Shown one piece after another: positions 24,239 through 36,949 of a DNA stretch of 64,000 nt. The stretch comes from Atopsyche davidsoni. Taxonomy: Eukaryota > Arthropoda > Insecta > Trichoptera > Hydrobiosidae. The translations under genes and the position numbers were made by a program. How positions within the stretch are numbered: the first letter of the stretch is position 1; every line of letters begins with the position of its first letter. The DNA is taken from assembly GCA_022113835.1 (NCBI GenBank), contig JAILWY010000021.1, positions 5,394,001 to 5,458,000 on the forward strand, given 5' to 3'. The notes below the pieces were generated by a model. That model worked only from the letters and a program-made list of their open reading frames with translations, had not been told where the DNA came from and made no database searches.

Positions 24239-24690
24239 CTGGGATTTGACGCGTTCAATGGTTCTTTTTTTCTTTATTTTTTTTTGATTTGAAATCTTAG
24301 TTGTTTTTAAAGCTAATTTAGTACAAGGGTGGTTCTATTTTTAATATATAAGAAATCGCTTGGTCAAATTAACGAAGTTTAAATTAAAAAACGATGATAA
24401 TAACCCAAGGAGGATACATTGATTTTAAAATAAATATGTAATAATAAAGAGTGCTTTAAATATTTGAATATAAAAATAAAAAATAAAAAAGGTTTTTTTT
24501 CTTTAATATCAAACATTTGATTCTCATGTACGAATTGCTTTTTTATAACTCTCGTGTAAAATAATTTAATTAATATAAATCGATACTTTTACTCATAACA
24601 GTAGAAAGTTCAAAATATGTATTAGATAAAAAAAATAATCTCGTAATTATTTTTCTATTTATCAAAGTATATTATAATATGTATATAAAT
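24239..24690. other. A+T-rich spacer
   Basis: Nothing recognised. Confidence 0.45.
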
Positions 24691-25010
24691 TACGGTGGAG
24701 TCTTATTCCCCAGGTAGGTGCTTGGGAGTCGAGCAATCCAAGCAGCGTGAAAGTCTCGTCTTTGAAATTTCGCTACAAAAAGCTGTCAGTAAGCGACGTA
24801 CGTCCCAGCGCCGTGAGCGTGAAGGATCGAGTGGGTTTTCCATTAGCCGAGGCAGGGGCGGACTGGCGGGATCATCAATCAGACGGCTTGACTCCAGCAG
24901 CAGCAGGCGGCAGACCAACCTGTGGCCCCGGAGACTCCCGCTAGGGGTGCACTTTGCTTTTTTATCAGACCGACACACGGTCACATCAACAGGCACGGAA
25001 TAAAATACAT
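24691..25010. promoter_or_regulatory. G+C-rich island, open in several frames
   Basis: About 320 bases are open in at least three frames across both strands, mainly because stop codons are rare in G+C-rich sequence. Openings begin at GTG rather than ATG, and the peptides are Ser/Arg-rich with no domain. It contains CCGTGAGCGTGA at 24811-24822 and a CAG-type run near 24895-24907. TTATTCCCCAG|GTAGGT near 24713 fits both an acceptor and a donor. A regulatory island is preferred over coding. Confidence 0.3.
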
Positions 25011-25274
25011 CGGCATGGAATTCAGATCAAATAGCTTACATACGAATTAAAATTCGATAATTGATACATATTTTACTTTCCCAAGCTTTAATTGAAAATA
25101 TCCGTTTAGATTTTGTAAATCACCAGTGATGAAATAATATGCATCAATTTGGGATTTGGATCAAACGTGCAATCACATGATCAAATTTAATAGACTGGCA
25201 TATAAACACATTTGAATGATTTTATATTATTGTACTACCGTGTAAGAAATCTCTGGTTATTTTATTTTTCTGTA
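25011..25274. other. A+T-rich spacer
   Basis: Nothing recognised. Confidence 0.4.
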
Positions 25275-25500
25275 TTTTTGCAACCCTGTAATCCGTAACA
25301 ATGCACCCCCGTAGTCCCACCCCGGGGGTGGATTCTGGAAAATGACAAACGGCACCTGCCCCGGCCCTGTCAGACTCGCGACAGATAATAAATGAGCCGC
25401 GATTGTTTATCGCGTGACGCGGCATTCGTCATCAGCTGAGCATCCAACATGGCCGCCAAGCACACAACATGGCCGACTGACTAATTGTGACGTTTTTGTA
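25275..25500. promoter_or_regulatory. Island with duplicated CAACATGGCC (Pho/YY1-like) sites
   Basis: CAACATGGCC occurs at 25445-25454 and 25465-25474, a 20-bp spacing. The first lies in ATGGCCGCC, resembling the Pho/YY1 ATGGC(G/C)GCC site. CATCCAACATGGC here is repeated exactly at 54593-54605. The island also has GTTTATCGCG and ATAAATGAGC (posterior-homeodomain-like). A regulatory or Polycomb-type role is inference. Confidence 0.3.
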
Positions 25501-25744
25501 CAATATTTTGTCTCACTTTGTTATCTGCAAGGTGCGCCTCAAATAACTCCTGCCATTGATTTTGATTGATTTATTTTGAAACCTTTTTATGCTATGCGAA
25601 ATAATTTGCTATTGCAGGTATTGATAGCTACAAGTCATAGAATGATTTTTTTGTTGAATTGCGATTATAAGCAAATTGATATATATATTAAATTGGATTA
25701 ATGTTAATCAGATGCGTATTTATTTACCCATGCAGGTATTAGTA

Positions 25745-25887
25745 TGTTTATGTGATTAAGCATATTTTTTCACACATTGAAAACGATTAAAGAAAACTCT
25801 CAGAAAATATCATCGTGACTTGACTTTTCTGAGAGTTTTCTTTAATCGTTTTCAATGTGTGAAAAAATATGCTTAATCACATAAACA
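25745..25887. repeat. Perfect long palindrome (63-bp arms, 17-base loop)
   Basis: The left arm 25745-25807 and right arm 25825-25887 are exact reverse complements over all 63 bases, separated by 17 bases. CAAATTGATATATATA occurs just outside on the left (from about 25672) and directly at the right edge (from about 25884). That suggests a fold-back or template-switch duplication rather than an old transposon. Transcribed, it would form a long perfect hairpin. An assembly or library artefact is possible. Confidence 0.85.
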
Positions 25888-28690
25888 AATTGATATATAT
25901 ATAATATTTAACTATTTAAATATAAATTCATTAAAATTTTAGTGTACAATTTTTTCTTCGTAAAAATATTTTGCTACAACTGTTCACGCAACATTCTTTT
26001 CAGCGCGTTATTTCTCGGAATAAAGGGAATGTATTTTTATGCTATAATTCATCGCAATTACTCATGTAAGAAGAATTCATAAAAATAATTATTTATTTGT
26101 TTTGTTCGCCCGCGTACAGTAATAAATAAGTATTTATGAGAAAAATAAACATTCTTTTAATCCATTATATTCTTTTGTCTATTGTGTGTTCAACTGATTT
26201 TAATTTTTTCCACAAATGTACATACATAATACCTGCTTTGAATAAAATCACACCATTTATTACTTGGGTAGGAAAATAGCAAATATTGATCATTCTATTT
26301 TAATCGTAATCAAAGTCTTTTCATCACGAGCGGAAGACATTCAAGCGTTGCATTTAGAACTTAAAGTCTATTAACCATACTATTCTGAGGGAGATGAAAG
26401 ACAAAGAAAAACACATTCCATCTATACGTATCTGTTACCATCTTATTTAGTATTATTCATTTAGGAAATATGTAACTTTTTATACAGTTGTTTTTATCTA
26501 TAGTTCGTTTTATTTTTTATGCGTTTTATTAAGGAATATATAATTTTTTTTAAATATGGTTTTTATCAAAAGTAACCATGTCACACCAACCTCACGGATA
26601 ACAAGTATTTCATTGTAACTTCAACTATCTAATGTATATCTGGTACATGGCTGATTTTGTCACAGGATGTACAAATCAGTTTTTTTATAGTGTTAATTAA
26701 CACATATCACAGCTTCTACTAAGTGATATGGGAAGCAGGCATGAGTGTACATTAAGCCTGTCCGACAGGTCCCATTTTCAACCGGAAGCTGTCGATAGGA
26801 AAGTTTATTTACGACTGCGTTAATGTCTGCCATTACAGCTTTTTATGCATTTCAAATGCAAATAAGTTGGAAGCAGTTGCGTGAAAATCGTAAATCATTT
26901 GATTTGTTCGAATCAATTTATCCAAAGACCGGGTTTTAATATTTTTTTGTTAATTTAATTAGTCGCTGCTTTTGAAAGGCACTGTGGCCTATTGCTCGCA
27001 ATTGTGAAACTAGACTGCTCCAATACTGTGCGTGAATGATTGCGCTATTAAAAATGAATAAATCAATATTGATTGTGTGCTTTATTAGCTGTATTCAATG
27101 TACAAAAAAATAAAGCGTAATAATATTAATAGATACAAGCATCGTTGGTGATTTATATATTATTTGTAGGTACGTTTGTTATGTTATTAAGATTCGGACC
27201 TAAAGAGAGAGTGGATTATGTTCTTAATGGTGACAAAAAACCAATATTATCACATACGTGATTATTTTCCAAAGTATATAACATGAACTAATATTTATCA
27301 ACGTGTCATTTATAAAATATTTGAGAGTTGCTTTTGCGTTACACCTAACAAGATAGTTTAGGGAAATAAATCAAAAATCTTTTCTTTAAAGGTTTTTTTA
27401 CTCCACGACCGGGGGACATTAAAACTCAGCCAAATCTTTAAGAGTAGCATAGTTTTAAGGTCTTGGTAGTGTTATTAAACGAGTCAATTACAGCAATATC
27501 CAGCATGAAACGTTTATAACATTTGCCACATTGTGTACAAAAAATCTCCATCGGTAGGGAATATTTCTCGCATGGGTTTCCTTCTTCTATTTACACGGAC
27601 ATTTTTTCAAGTATTGTAAAAATCATGAATTAAAAAGATTCAAAGATGAGGCTTTATATTTTAAAAGTCCTAATATATATTTTTTTATTATTCTATTCAT
27701 TTAAGATACACAGCTCTGCTTGGAAAAGACAAAACGCTTATTATATATTTTGTCAATATTTGTACGTGATTAGTTTTAATAAGTAAGATTTTCTACCTCA
27801 TTATATTTTAACATTAAAAATAAGATTTAATATTATATATAAAAGACTATCAAGGTTTAATTTGCAGACAGTTTGCCATAACATATTACAGTGTATAATT
27901 ACACGATTTATAAATAAAGGAAAAAACCGGTAGCTCTGCAGCTCGTGATTCGTTTCAGCCGTGTTTTGACTCTCCTCTGTAATTATTGCCAATTTTATTA
28001 ATTCGCTTATAAATTACTTAACATAGCTGCTTATCAAAAATTAAACGATGAAAATTATAATTATTACCAAACCCAAGAGTTGTCAAGTTGCTTCAAAATA
28101 TATAAATAAAATTTAAAAAACATTTCTAATATTCATACTATTGAACTTTTTGATCATTCTGATACCGAGAGTACAAATATTTTTTTAATACTTTTAATTA
28201 GTATTACCGAAAAGAAACATCGTTGATTTTTTAGCGACATGTGGATATGGATGGACTCACAACTCTACTGCTATCGCTGCTCGGTGCTTTATGTCAATTG
28301 AACCACTGTAACATGGCGAAATTTTAAATTATTGTATGCAACCATTTTTAACTTTTATCTTCGAACACGTGTATAGATAGACTGCTGAAGCAGCTCGCAG
28401 TGCCAATATAAATATATATATATCAACCAATCCTAAATAATAATAAAAAAATAAATTAAATATTTAAAAATTCGTTACTTTATCGTTGTTTCAAAAATTA
28501 TAATAGTTCTAGCTTGTTTAATTGTAATAATAATATTTTTGTTTAAATAGATTCTCATAGTTAGTATAATTTGATAATCTTAAAAATAAATGTTTTTTAT
28601 ATATTTTTTAAGCCAATTTCTGTGATGAGTTACTTTCTAATTGTAATACAGAGAAGTTCATAATAATAAGCTCTGCAATATATCATAAGT
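25888..28690. other. A+T-rich spacer
   Basis: No supported gene. A small patch near 26755-26800 (CCGACAGGTCCC, CCGGAAGC) is slightly G+C-richer. Confidence 0.45.
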
Positions 28691-28960
28691 GTATGTATTG
28701 TACGGCAAGTATTAACATGTTCATAAGTTCCAAATCCCCCGAGCAAGTTATCTCTGCGGTTTGACACTCGTCCCTCCCACAGTACAAATGCACTTGAGTG
28801 ACACAAATCCTGTATGACAGATTGACCCCTATTAGACAATTATTATCATTGTGAGTGACACCGTAATGACTAGGACAGCTGGGGGAATGTAGTTGTGACA
28901 ATAAATTTATTGTTGCAGGAGTCATTAGACAATGTCGAGCAATCGAGATAAGAGCGCTGC
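28691..28960. promoter_or_regulatory. Island with paired inverted Sox-like sites
   Basis: ACAAT (28836-28840) and ATTGT (28848-28852) flank TATTATC. Sixty bases on, ACAATAAATTTATTGT (28898-28913) is a perfect 16-bp palindrome of the same cores. A further ACAAT lies at 28929-28933, and ATTAGACAAT occurs at both 28831 and 28924. ACAAT/ATTGT is the Sox HMG-box core, and paired inverted sites suit dimeric binding. Overlapping minus-strand open stretches lack protein-like features. Confidence 0.35.
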
Positions 28961-30430
28961 GTTTACCGTAATTTATATATATTCTCAAATTACTTCAAGG
29001 ATAAAAAGCTAAGCGCCATGTTTTGATGGATTAGATGATTTATTTGATGTTTTTGATATAAATTAGCAAAACATACTCTGCCTCGCCTAGAATTATTATT
29101 TGTGTTAACATTAAGAACGATTATGTTTATATAATATTTTATGCTTATAAATGATAATTTTTTAATAATTAAGCGTTTTTTTAAGAAATTTTCATATATT
29201 CTTTAATTAATAAAATAAAAATGTATTGTGAATCACTACTTGGCACAACATTTTTAATACTTCATAAAAAAAAGTTACCGCGTATTAAGGTCACCTTCAA
29301 TAATTAAAACATAAATTATTTTTTCAAAAGTTTTTTTTTTGCAGCTGCCTTAAAATTAAGTAAAATCATAAATATAATTGCAGAGATCACATTAATATAA
29401 GTAATTTAAAAAAATATGTATTCAATTAAGCTGCTTTCTCGGAATTTTATACAATCGTTTTCCTTTTTGAACTATTTGTGTGAAACATGCTTTATCTCAA
29501 TGTTCTGGCGTACAACATATCATTTATGTTTATGCATTAGATATATGGCGGATGTGGTAAAAATAATAACTCCTTCACTCAAACTAGTACCTATTATTTT
29601 AAATCACAGCAATTTTTATAAATTACGTGCATGACTACAATTTAGTTATACTAAATATAAATTTATGTGGTATTCCAGTTTATAAAATTGCACATAACAT
29701 TAAATTTATTTTTTGTGTATTATTTATGCCATGTAAAGTTATGGGTAAGTATACTTACTCATTTAATAAAATCTTAATTTTAAGACGTAATTTAAAACAT
29801 TTCTTTACAATAATTACAAATTCTTCTTTAAAGTAATAATATTTATTTGTATCTTTTGTTTGAAATTATGATCTTGTAGTATCCGAGACGTGAATGGAAT
29901 TCGTAGGACATGTGCTTTGACACGCATAGCTCGAGATTACTACTGCCATCGACATCCGTTAAACTGATTACAATATACTATAAAAACAAGTAAGAAATGG
30001 TAATAACTAACATTACTGTTAACAATTACTAGTAGAGCAGTGGAATGCATACATTTTTTCTAAACCAATTTTGCGCAAACCGTTTCATTTGATTTTTTAC
30101 TCTCGGAGTCTATTTATAACCCGCCTTTAAACTTTAAAGGTCACAAAATCACTAAATGAAAAACAAATATAATAGCACTAAGCCATTGCTATCGAAAACA
30201 TGACCTAATAAACTATTGCATTGGTTTAAGTTATTTTTCTCTGGCGTTACGATCATGGGCTATACGAGTGCTTTTTGTATGGTTTTCTTACTTCTTATAA
30301 AGATTTGATATTAAAATAAAAATCTAGGCGAAAATAATGTAAAATTACAAAACTTTGAAGCTTAAGTTTTTTTTTATTGACCATTAGAATGAACAGCCCC
30401 TAGTAACGATATAGTAAATCGTTCATTTTA
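28961..30430. other. A+T-rich spacer
   Basis: Nothing recognised. Confidence 0.45.
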
Positions 30431-30760
30431 GAACTGCTGCACTAAGAGCCGGCGTTAACCAGTTATGCTACCCACGACTTAGACATCTACAACCGTGCCT
30501 TGTCTAAGAGGCAAACAAATTACTGTAACGAATCACGCCGGAATTACCCGATTTTGTACGAACGCCGTAGATTAATTCACGTCAGGGCTAAGCGACCTGG
30601 CGATCGGATCCGACCGATGAGGAGTGCTGGCGCGTCTCTATTTGGATGCAGGTGATCAATTCCGAGTAATTAGACGTTTCGGTAAACGTTTTCATATTTC
30701 ATGTTAAGAAACCTGAAGTATTCGACGGTGGGAATGTTTCCTGTGTGACCACGCAATCGC
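30431..30760. promoter_or_regulatory. G+C-richer island
   Basis: About 270 bases of balanced composition with GCCGGCGTTAACC, TAGATTAATTCACG, GATCGGATCCGACCGATG and a homeodomain-type GAGTAATTAGACG. No frame looks coding. Confidence 0.25.
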
Positions 30761-31480
30761 ATTTTTTTTAAACTACTTTTTCACAAGCAAATATTATTTA
30801 TTTTTTCCGTTTTTGCAGCCTCTCGTGTGATTGAGTCAATAACACTCTACTACATCTCAAATACTTGAACAATAAAAAATAGTAAAGAACACTTTAAAAT
30901 ACATTGAAGTATGAGTAGACTAAAAATTTAATAGCTTGATAGCATAACGTAGGACCCATAGATTTGAGCGAGGTTGGCTGGAAGATGGCAAAGCTGAAAA
31001 TAAAGCCGCTTGCACATAATCTTGGATAAAGAATACACCAAGGGCTTAGTGCCTAGGATGATAATAATACACGCTTATCTAAAAATGTACAAAACTTCTC
31101 AAGCCAAGCGCTTGTAAAAATTAATCTGCCATTATGAAAAAATATTAAATTGATTGTCAAATTCTACGAATCTTTTTAATTTTATTATGAACTTGCCAGT
31201 GCAGGGTGCTACTGCTTGCTACATGCAGGGTGAATTGCTGGTTTAAAATATTTTTATATGTGTGGTTCCTTTAAATAAAGACAGAAATAAGCATGAAAGA
31301 TTTTGATAATATAAATTTTTTAAAGTTATTATAAAAATTTTAATAAATACCTTTCAAAAAAGGTACTGAAATAAATAAACTGAAAAACGACAATTTTGTA
31401 CATCGTTTAAGATTGGCAGTCGGTGTAGATGATGATGACATAGACTCAAATTCATAAAAAAATATTACAGTTCTGGATTC
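30761..31480. other. A+T-rich spacer
   Basis: Nothing recognised. Confidence 0.45.
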
Positions 31481-31710
31481 CTCTAGTTAGGTCAGGTTAA
31501 TTGATCGTGCCTGAAATAATTGAACTTTCTCGGTCGTTAAGGCGGGCGAGCCGAGACGCTGATCGCCGAGCAGGTGACGACGGAAATTACGGGGCTCGGG
31601 CCGAAGGTTGGCCGCTTCTGGGAATCGTGGCCAATTTGTATCACGAATTTTATGCAGCCGAGGTAGCCAAACTGCGACCCGCGAGCTGCTTCCAGCCCTC
31701 TCGTACTCAA
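31481..31710. promoter_or_regulatory. G+C-rich island
   Basis: Open in three overlapping frames on both strands, which mainly reflects base composition. Starts with TTAGGTCAGGTTAATTGATCG. No domain is recognisable in any frame. Confidence 0.25.
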
Positions 31711-32850
31711 AACTATACCAAGTATTTATATTTTTATTAAGTGTAGACAAAATAAAAAATAATAATAATCGTAGTAAGCATTTTATAAAATTAAAATTGG
31801 TTTCACCGGTTCTCAATCAATATAGTCTATTCTAAGTCTATTCTATTCTAGACTATGTCGTACGTACAAGACCAAAACCCTGCCATAGTTGCAAGAACTG
31901 GCTCGCTCAAATTCAGTTAATTATAGCGTCCGGGACCGAACATGATGAATTTGGAGAAATGCACGGTAAGCGGTAATTGTGACGTCAAATATGTTCACTC
32001 AAAATTATGATACGGCGTTTGGTAAAGCTTCACATTTATGGACTCCGGAATTTATGGATTTATGCCCTGTTCTAGTTGAATAATTTCCATGAAATATGGC
32101 TTTGAAGTTTACGATTTCGGATAGTGTTTCATCATATTAGGGGCATACTAATTATTCTGTCCCCGATGCCATAAATTATAGATAACCGAGCTTTGAAATA
32201 TTTACGCATACGCTGATGGCATTAGAAATTTTATCAAAAATAAATCAAAATTGATTGGGGGCAGGTTATCTAAGAAACGTTTGTATAATCTATAATCAAT
32301 TTTTTATCTTCTTTAGAATAAGACATTTTTTTATGTACTCTTTTTACACTTAACATGTAAATTTCAATTTTTTGCGGCATAAATATGCGGTATCTATGGA
32401 AACTGGAATCTATATGGAATGTGAAGCAGAAAAAGTCAAATATAGTTTATAGCAATTATATTTTGCTTGGGGTAGCAAACATTTATAGCTGTAATCTCTA
32501 AAATAATCTATTCTTTAACGCAACTCTTTTAAAATAATCTAAAGCTCTCCAATATTATTTTCAACATATGACTATCCAATCGTAAGATGATATATAATAA
32601 TAACTCTCAAATGAAACGGTGCCAAAAAATAGTAGAGGTTAATTTAGCAATGAAAAAATTAAAAAATCCACCAGGATTTTCTATTTCGTAAGAAGTATTA
32701 TAATTATCGAACGCAATTATCTCTTTGAACACATATATTTTTAAAATTTTAATTAGATATGCACAGTAAAAATAAAATTAGAAATCAATTGCGTGGTCGC
32801 CTTCTCTTAGAATTTATTCACTGCCCACATTTTGAAACTATTTATTCGTG
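31711..32850. other. A+T-rich spacer
   Basis: Nothing recognised. A mildly mixed stretch at 31900-32110 includes GATTTATGCCC. Confidence 0.4.
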
Positions 32851-33060
32851 ATTAGTGTCCGGCGAAGAAACAGAAACCATTCATTAACACCGATTACCGA
32901 TAAACAGATGTACGAAAAAAACCTTATTATAATCGCATTACACCGAGGCGTAATCTGTGGCGGCCATGTTGAGCTTCTCGGCAAGATGGCAGCCGCGCAG
33001 ACCGCATGCGCGCTAGCCGAGGGCGGCTTGTGTTATGATAGTTAATGATAGTTAAAAAGA
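32851..33060. promoter_or_regulatory. Island with Pho/YY1-like sites
   Basis: GGCGGCCATGTTG at 32959-32971 and AAGATGGCAGCC at 32983-32994 are close, oppositely oriented matches to the AANATGGCGGCC class, 12 bases apart. The surrounding CGCATGCGCGC is CpG-rich. The short open frame across it is not protein-like. Confidence 0.3.
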
Positions 33061-33445
33061 ACCATGGTTATTAGTACAGCCCGGGTACTTGTTACAGATT
33101 TAGTCGTGTTGCTATGCAGGGTTCTCATCTCTTCAATAGTTTTATTAGATCTATTTGATATAATCGAATAAAAATTTATTAATTATACTATTCATAAGTA
33201 TGTCTTGCAGTTCAGCGATATTTAAAATTTTATTGGATATAAAGAGTGTAATTTATACAAAATTTATAAAATACCCTTTATGATCGCATTTTAAGGTAAA
33301 TGTAAAAATCATTGACATACATTGATACTTCCCTGGTCCATTTTCCGTCATGATTGTGAATTCATAACCAATGTAAATAAAAACTATCACTCGTTTTAAT
33401 TTCGTATTAAAATAAAAATGATAACCCAGTATGAATATTGGTAAA
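33061..33445. other. A+T-rich spacer
   Basis: Nothing recognised. Confidence 0.4.
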
Positions 33446-33449
33446 TATA

Positions 33450-33980
33450 CACCTATACCTCGCTTTACGGCCTAGATACGTTCCACGAAACTTGGCCGCT
33501 AACCGAAAAGCCGTATAAGGAATCAATTATTCTAATACAAATTCAATGGGATCGGTTCCAAATTTGTTAAATATGTATCACTTTTTACACATTCTGGCCA
33601 TTTTTTTTCCAAACATGGTTCATTGTTGTTAATTTTAATTCCTTCTGTGATTTACTGATGCTGTCAACAGTATCCTTGATGTTATAGTTTTTCCAAAATG
33701 TTTTAATTGAAGCTTTACCATCGGTTTCCCTTATCGGTTGTCGGAAATTTTGGCGTAGGTAATATGCCTTAAAATTGGCTATTGCACCCTGATCCATTGG
33801 TTGGATCAGAGCTGTTGTATTTTTCGGAAGGTATTCAATCATGACATCTTCAGATAGCTCAGATAAATTAGTAGGATGCCCTGGTGCATTATCCAAAATT
33901 AGCAAAGCCTTGTTGGTTAAGTTATTGTCTCGCAAATATTTTTTCACTTCTGTACAAAAGTGATTTTTTCAAAGTAAAAA
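33450..33980 (-). pseudogene. Tigger/pogo-type DDE transposase fragment
   Basis: The minus-strand frame 33947-33585 encodes 120 residues of the catalytic core of a Tigger/pogo-family (DDE_1) transposase. LLILDNAPGHP carries the second catalytic Asp. NTTALIQPMDQGAIANFKAYY, here cited in part, carries the third acidic residue of the DDD triad. The N-terminal CENP-B/HTH region and first Asp are absent, and upstream sequence is out of frame or lost. CCTATACCTCGCTTTACGG at about 33452-33470 is probably the 3' terminal repeat, but no matching 5' terminus was seen. The copy is truncated and inactive. Confidence 0.75.
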
Positions 33981-34180
33981 TAGGGTCACTAATCAAAATC
34001 TTTTCGACGGCTTGTTTAAATATCAACTTTTGGTTAGTCAATGTTTTTTTTACCAACTCTTTGAAAACTCATAACGAACTACAAAAAATATGCTTGTTTC
34101 GTTTTTTGTTAAAATCACATTTTTTTTGGTTTCATATCTCATTTGACTGTAATTAACGATATTTTAATTAAAAATTTAAA
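33981..34180. other. A+T-rich sequence, possibly degraded transposon
   Basis: No recognisable coding similarity. It may contain eroded 5' parts of the Tigger copy. Confidence 0.3.
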
Positions 34181-34395
34181 TGCTTGTTAACCCTTGACGT
34201 GCGCAAACACCCGTTGGGCGGCAGCGTTCGCCATCCCAGTTAATTTTCCTTGTGAGCTGCCAAGCCGATCGCGAGTCTCAAATTAATTAATCTTGATGTA
34301 AATTTGACGTCCTGGAAAAAAATATCTCGGGCATGAATAATCGCCGGTCATCGAGGGGTTATTAAGGGGAAATGGGGCTGAAGGGTGTGCACCAT
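34181..34395. promoter_or_regulatory. G+C-richer island
   Basis: Balanced patch with CGTTGGGCGGCAGCG, CAAATTAATTAATC and ATAATCGCCGGTC. Not coding in any frame. Confidence 0.25.
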
Positions 34396-35360
34396 TTTGT
34401 AATTTAATTTAATTTGTAATTTTTTTTTACTGATTTTGATAACCATAATTTTTTTCAACAAAAATATACACGAACACATTGTTTATTTTTTTAAATTGTG
34501 GACTCATGTTCACAAAAATATGAAATTAATTTATTAATATTTTTTATGAAAATAAAACGAATTTATTATAAATTATGATTATCTTATTTCCAATTATAAA
34601 CTAAACATCATTTTTTGTGACGATAACCCTAATTTTGCAAATCGTTAAAGAGAAGAACTGCTTACAATTTTCATAAAGAAATTTTTTTATTAACAGATTT
34701 TAAATCCTAATTTCCCTCTTCTGAAGTACGTGTTGAGTTTAATGCGTATGTAAAATCAGTAATTTGAATGATATTAAATCAAACGTTTTTTCTTAATAAG
34801 TGAACATATTACGGAAATAATGTACCAAAAACATCGTGTAAAAAAATAATCATAGATTCGCGAATAGCAAGAATTTGAATATTCGATTGATTTCAGTTAT
34901 TTTTGTGCCAGTAAAAACCAAACCTTAAAAGAAAGACCTCAACAACATAAATTATCTAGAAAAAACGACGAGATGAGAATGTGTTTTATTATTAAAAATA
35001 GTATTTTACTTTTTTTCCAAATACATGATTAAATCACCCATAATTTTTACTACTTTTAGTTCTTTAATTTTTTTTAATGAGTACCAATCTATTCGTCGTC
35101 TATTTTATTTTTAACTTTGGTTTTCTTTGCTTTATTTAAGCTTGTACAAATAAAAATACTAAATTTCAATAACGCATTATCTTAGTGTTTTCTATATTTA
35201 CAGCAATTTTTACCTGTAACGGATGACAATAAATCTTTCTAGACCTAGATAACAAAAATAGCTACTAACATAAAAAAAACAACCCTGTTTTTTGTTATTC
35301 CGCATCCGATACTAATTTTGCAACATTTTATTATTTTGCTTTTTAAAACAAGCAAAAAAA
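34396..35360. other. A+T-rich spacer
   Basis: Nothing recognised. Confidence 0.5.
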
Positions 35361-35625
35361 AAATTACAACAAAATCGCATCAGCGGACCGATCAATCAAG
35401 ATCCGGCCGTACAAACGCACCGCAAAAAACGTCCCTCGTAACTGCCACTAACAAGACCCGGCACTCTTCATCTTGCAGCCACCGCAGACAAATTCCCAAC
35501 ACCCTGCAATCATCATCCACAGAAATTTGTATAACTGGCCGCGGTAATAATGCGCCTCGAACCTGATACGTCTCGGTAATGGGGCGCAGCGGTCAGCGAC
35601 TGGGCGAGGCTTCCCAACCTGCCAA
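35361..35625. promoter_or_regulatory. Mixed-composition island
   Basis: The 82-codon open stretch at 35318-35566 is Ser/Thr/Arg-rich without a domain. GGGGCGCAGCGGTCAGCG at about 35580 resembles a polymerase III A-box, but no B-box follows. Confidence 0.2.
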
Positions 35626-36115
35626 ATATTATATTATTCTAACTATACGAATATTTTGCGATGTTACCGCTTTTTGTTTTGTGACGCAAGTAGTTTTAAA
35701 AACTTTATATTTCAAATCATTTTTTATTAAGTTTAAAGAAGCTTGAGCCTGTGGACCTGAATCAAAACGGAGACTTCTTGATCATGAGACTACGGTTTAC
35801 CATAATGCCGGGATTTGATTTAAAATCTTGCTAAGTTCCAGAGGAATAAAAGTAAAATATGATTTAGCGTCCACCCATAAGATCTCGAGGCTTTGCATTT
35901 CTTTAAAAAAAATTCAAAGTATTTATTTATAAGTTAAAATCGTATGAATAGTTCATTTGATTTAATATTTCAGAACCACTGATTCATGAAAATTGCTGTT
36001 CATAATTTGAAGTCAGAGTCGTTACACAGAATGGCCTGATCATCATATGTTTGAGTAAGTAGGTAAACATAGTTCTTAATAGGAAATTTGGGGTTAGACC
36101 TAAATTACTGAGCAC
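35626..36115. other. A+T-rich spacer
   Basis: Nothing recognised. Confidence 0.45.
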
Positions 36116-36159
36116 AATAAGTATACGGTAGACTGGGGCAACGTTTACGCGAGTATTTT

Positions 36160-36250
36160 GTAGGTGGATCGACTGGCTGGCGCGGCCGCTCCTCGCGTGG
36201 GGTTCGAGCCCGCGCCGGCTCTCGGGAGGTGTGTGGGGCTTGCTTTTGTT
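36160..36250 (+). repeat. Possible tRNA-derived SINE fragment
   Basis: A perfect polymerase III B-box GGTTCGAGCCC at 36201-36211 lies in G+C-rich sequence. An A-box-like TGGCTGGCGCGG at 36176-36187 is closer than in a tRNA. No cloverleaf fold is apparent. A SINE or tRNA-pseudogene fragment is the likeliest explanation. Confidence 0.3.
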
Positions 36251-36260
36251 TAGATAATGG

Positions 36261-36940
36261 AGGCTTTAGAGGCTGCGGATAATGACACTCGCTAATGACA
36301 TGTTATCTAAATAATATTATGTTCCGCGTATAATAGCGGCTTTTTTTTAGAAAACGAAATTGAACCTTTACATGCATTTTATGTTGATTTCTCAGGCCTT
36401 CATTTTGTCAGATCGCCGGGGTGGAAAAGGAAATATTGAATAAATTTCAAAGCAACTATAAATGTGTTTATACTTAAATATAATTAATAAAATTATTTGG
36501 TCTATGAGAGGTGTTATAAAAGTCTAGATTTATGTGTTCACAAAATTAGAGATTGGAATAATGACGCGTGTTAGATATGTCGAAATCATACTTTGAGGAT
36601 ATTAAATAAAACAAATCGTTAATCCGAATTTAAATAGAGCTATCACTAGTGTGCCGAAACAATAGACAATTAGTCCTTGATCTAATAACAGTTCCCAGAA
36701 CAAATCCACCGCCCGCGCACTGCAGAGTCGCTGGTTGCCGAGCTTGTTGATGTAGGTTCATTCTTCATTGTCTCGGGTACGTCCATTGTGTAACCTAACG
36801 GCACAATATGTCACACTTCTGACATGTTACAAGAATTAGCTGTGACTGCTACAATTATGTCCCGTCATGTAACAACTAACTCTATTGGTCGATAGCAGTG
36901 GCGTGGGAAACCACACTCTACTATATTGTTTTAAGATATA
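36261..36940. other. A+T-rich spacer with short mixed patches
   Basis: A patch at about 36700-36800 is G+C-richer (CCACCGCCCGCGCAC). Nothing identifiable. Confidence 0.4.
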
Positions 36941-36949
36941 TATAAATGG

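Noticed and set aside
24695..25003. Overlapping ORFs of 65-102 codons on both strands
   Set aside because: All start at GTG, none has a domain, and simultaneous openness in several frames is explained by high G+C content.
35575..35625. tRNA gene or SINE head at GGGGCGCAGCGGTCAGCG
   Set aside because: No B-box and no cloverleaf pairing follow.
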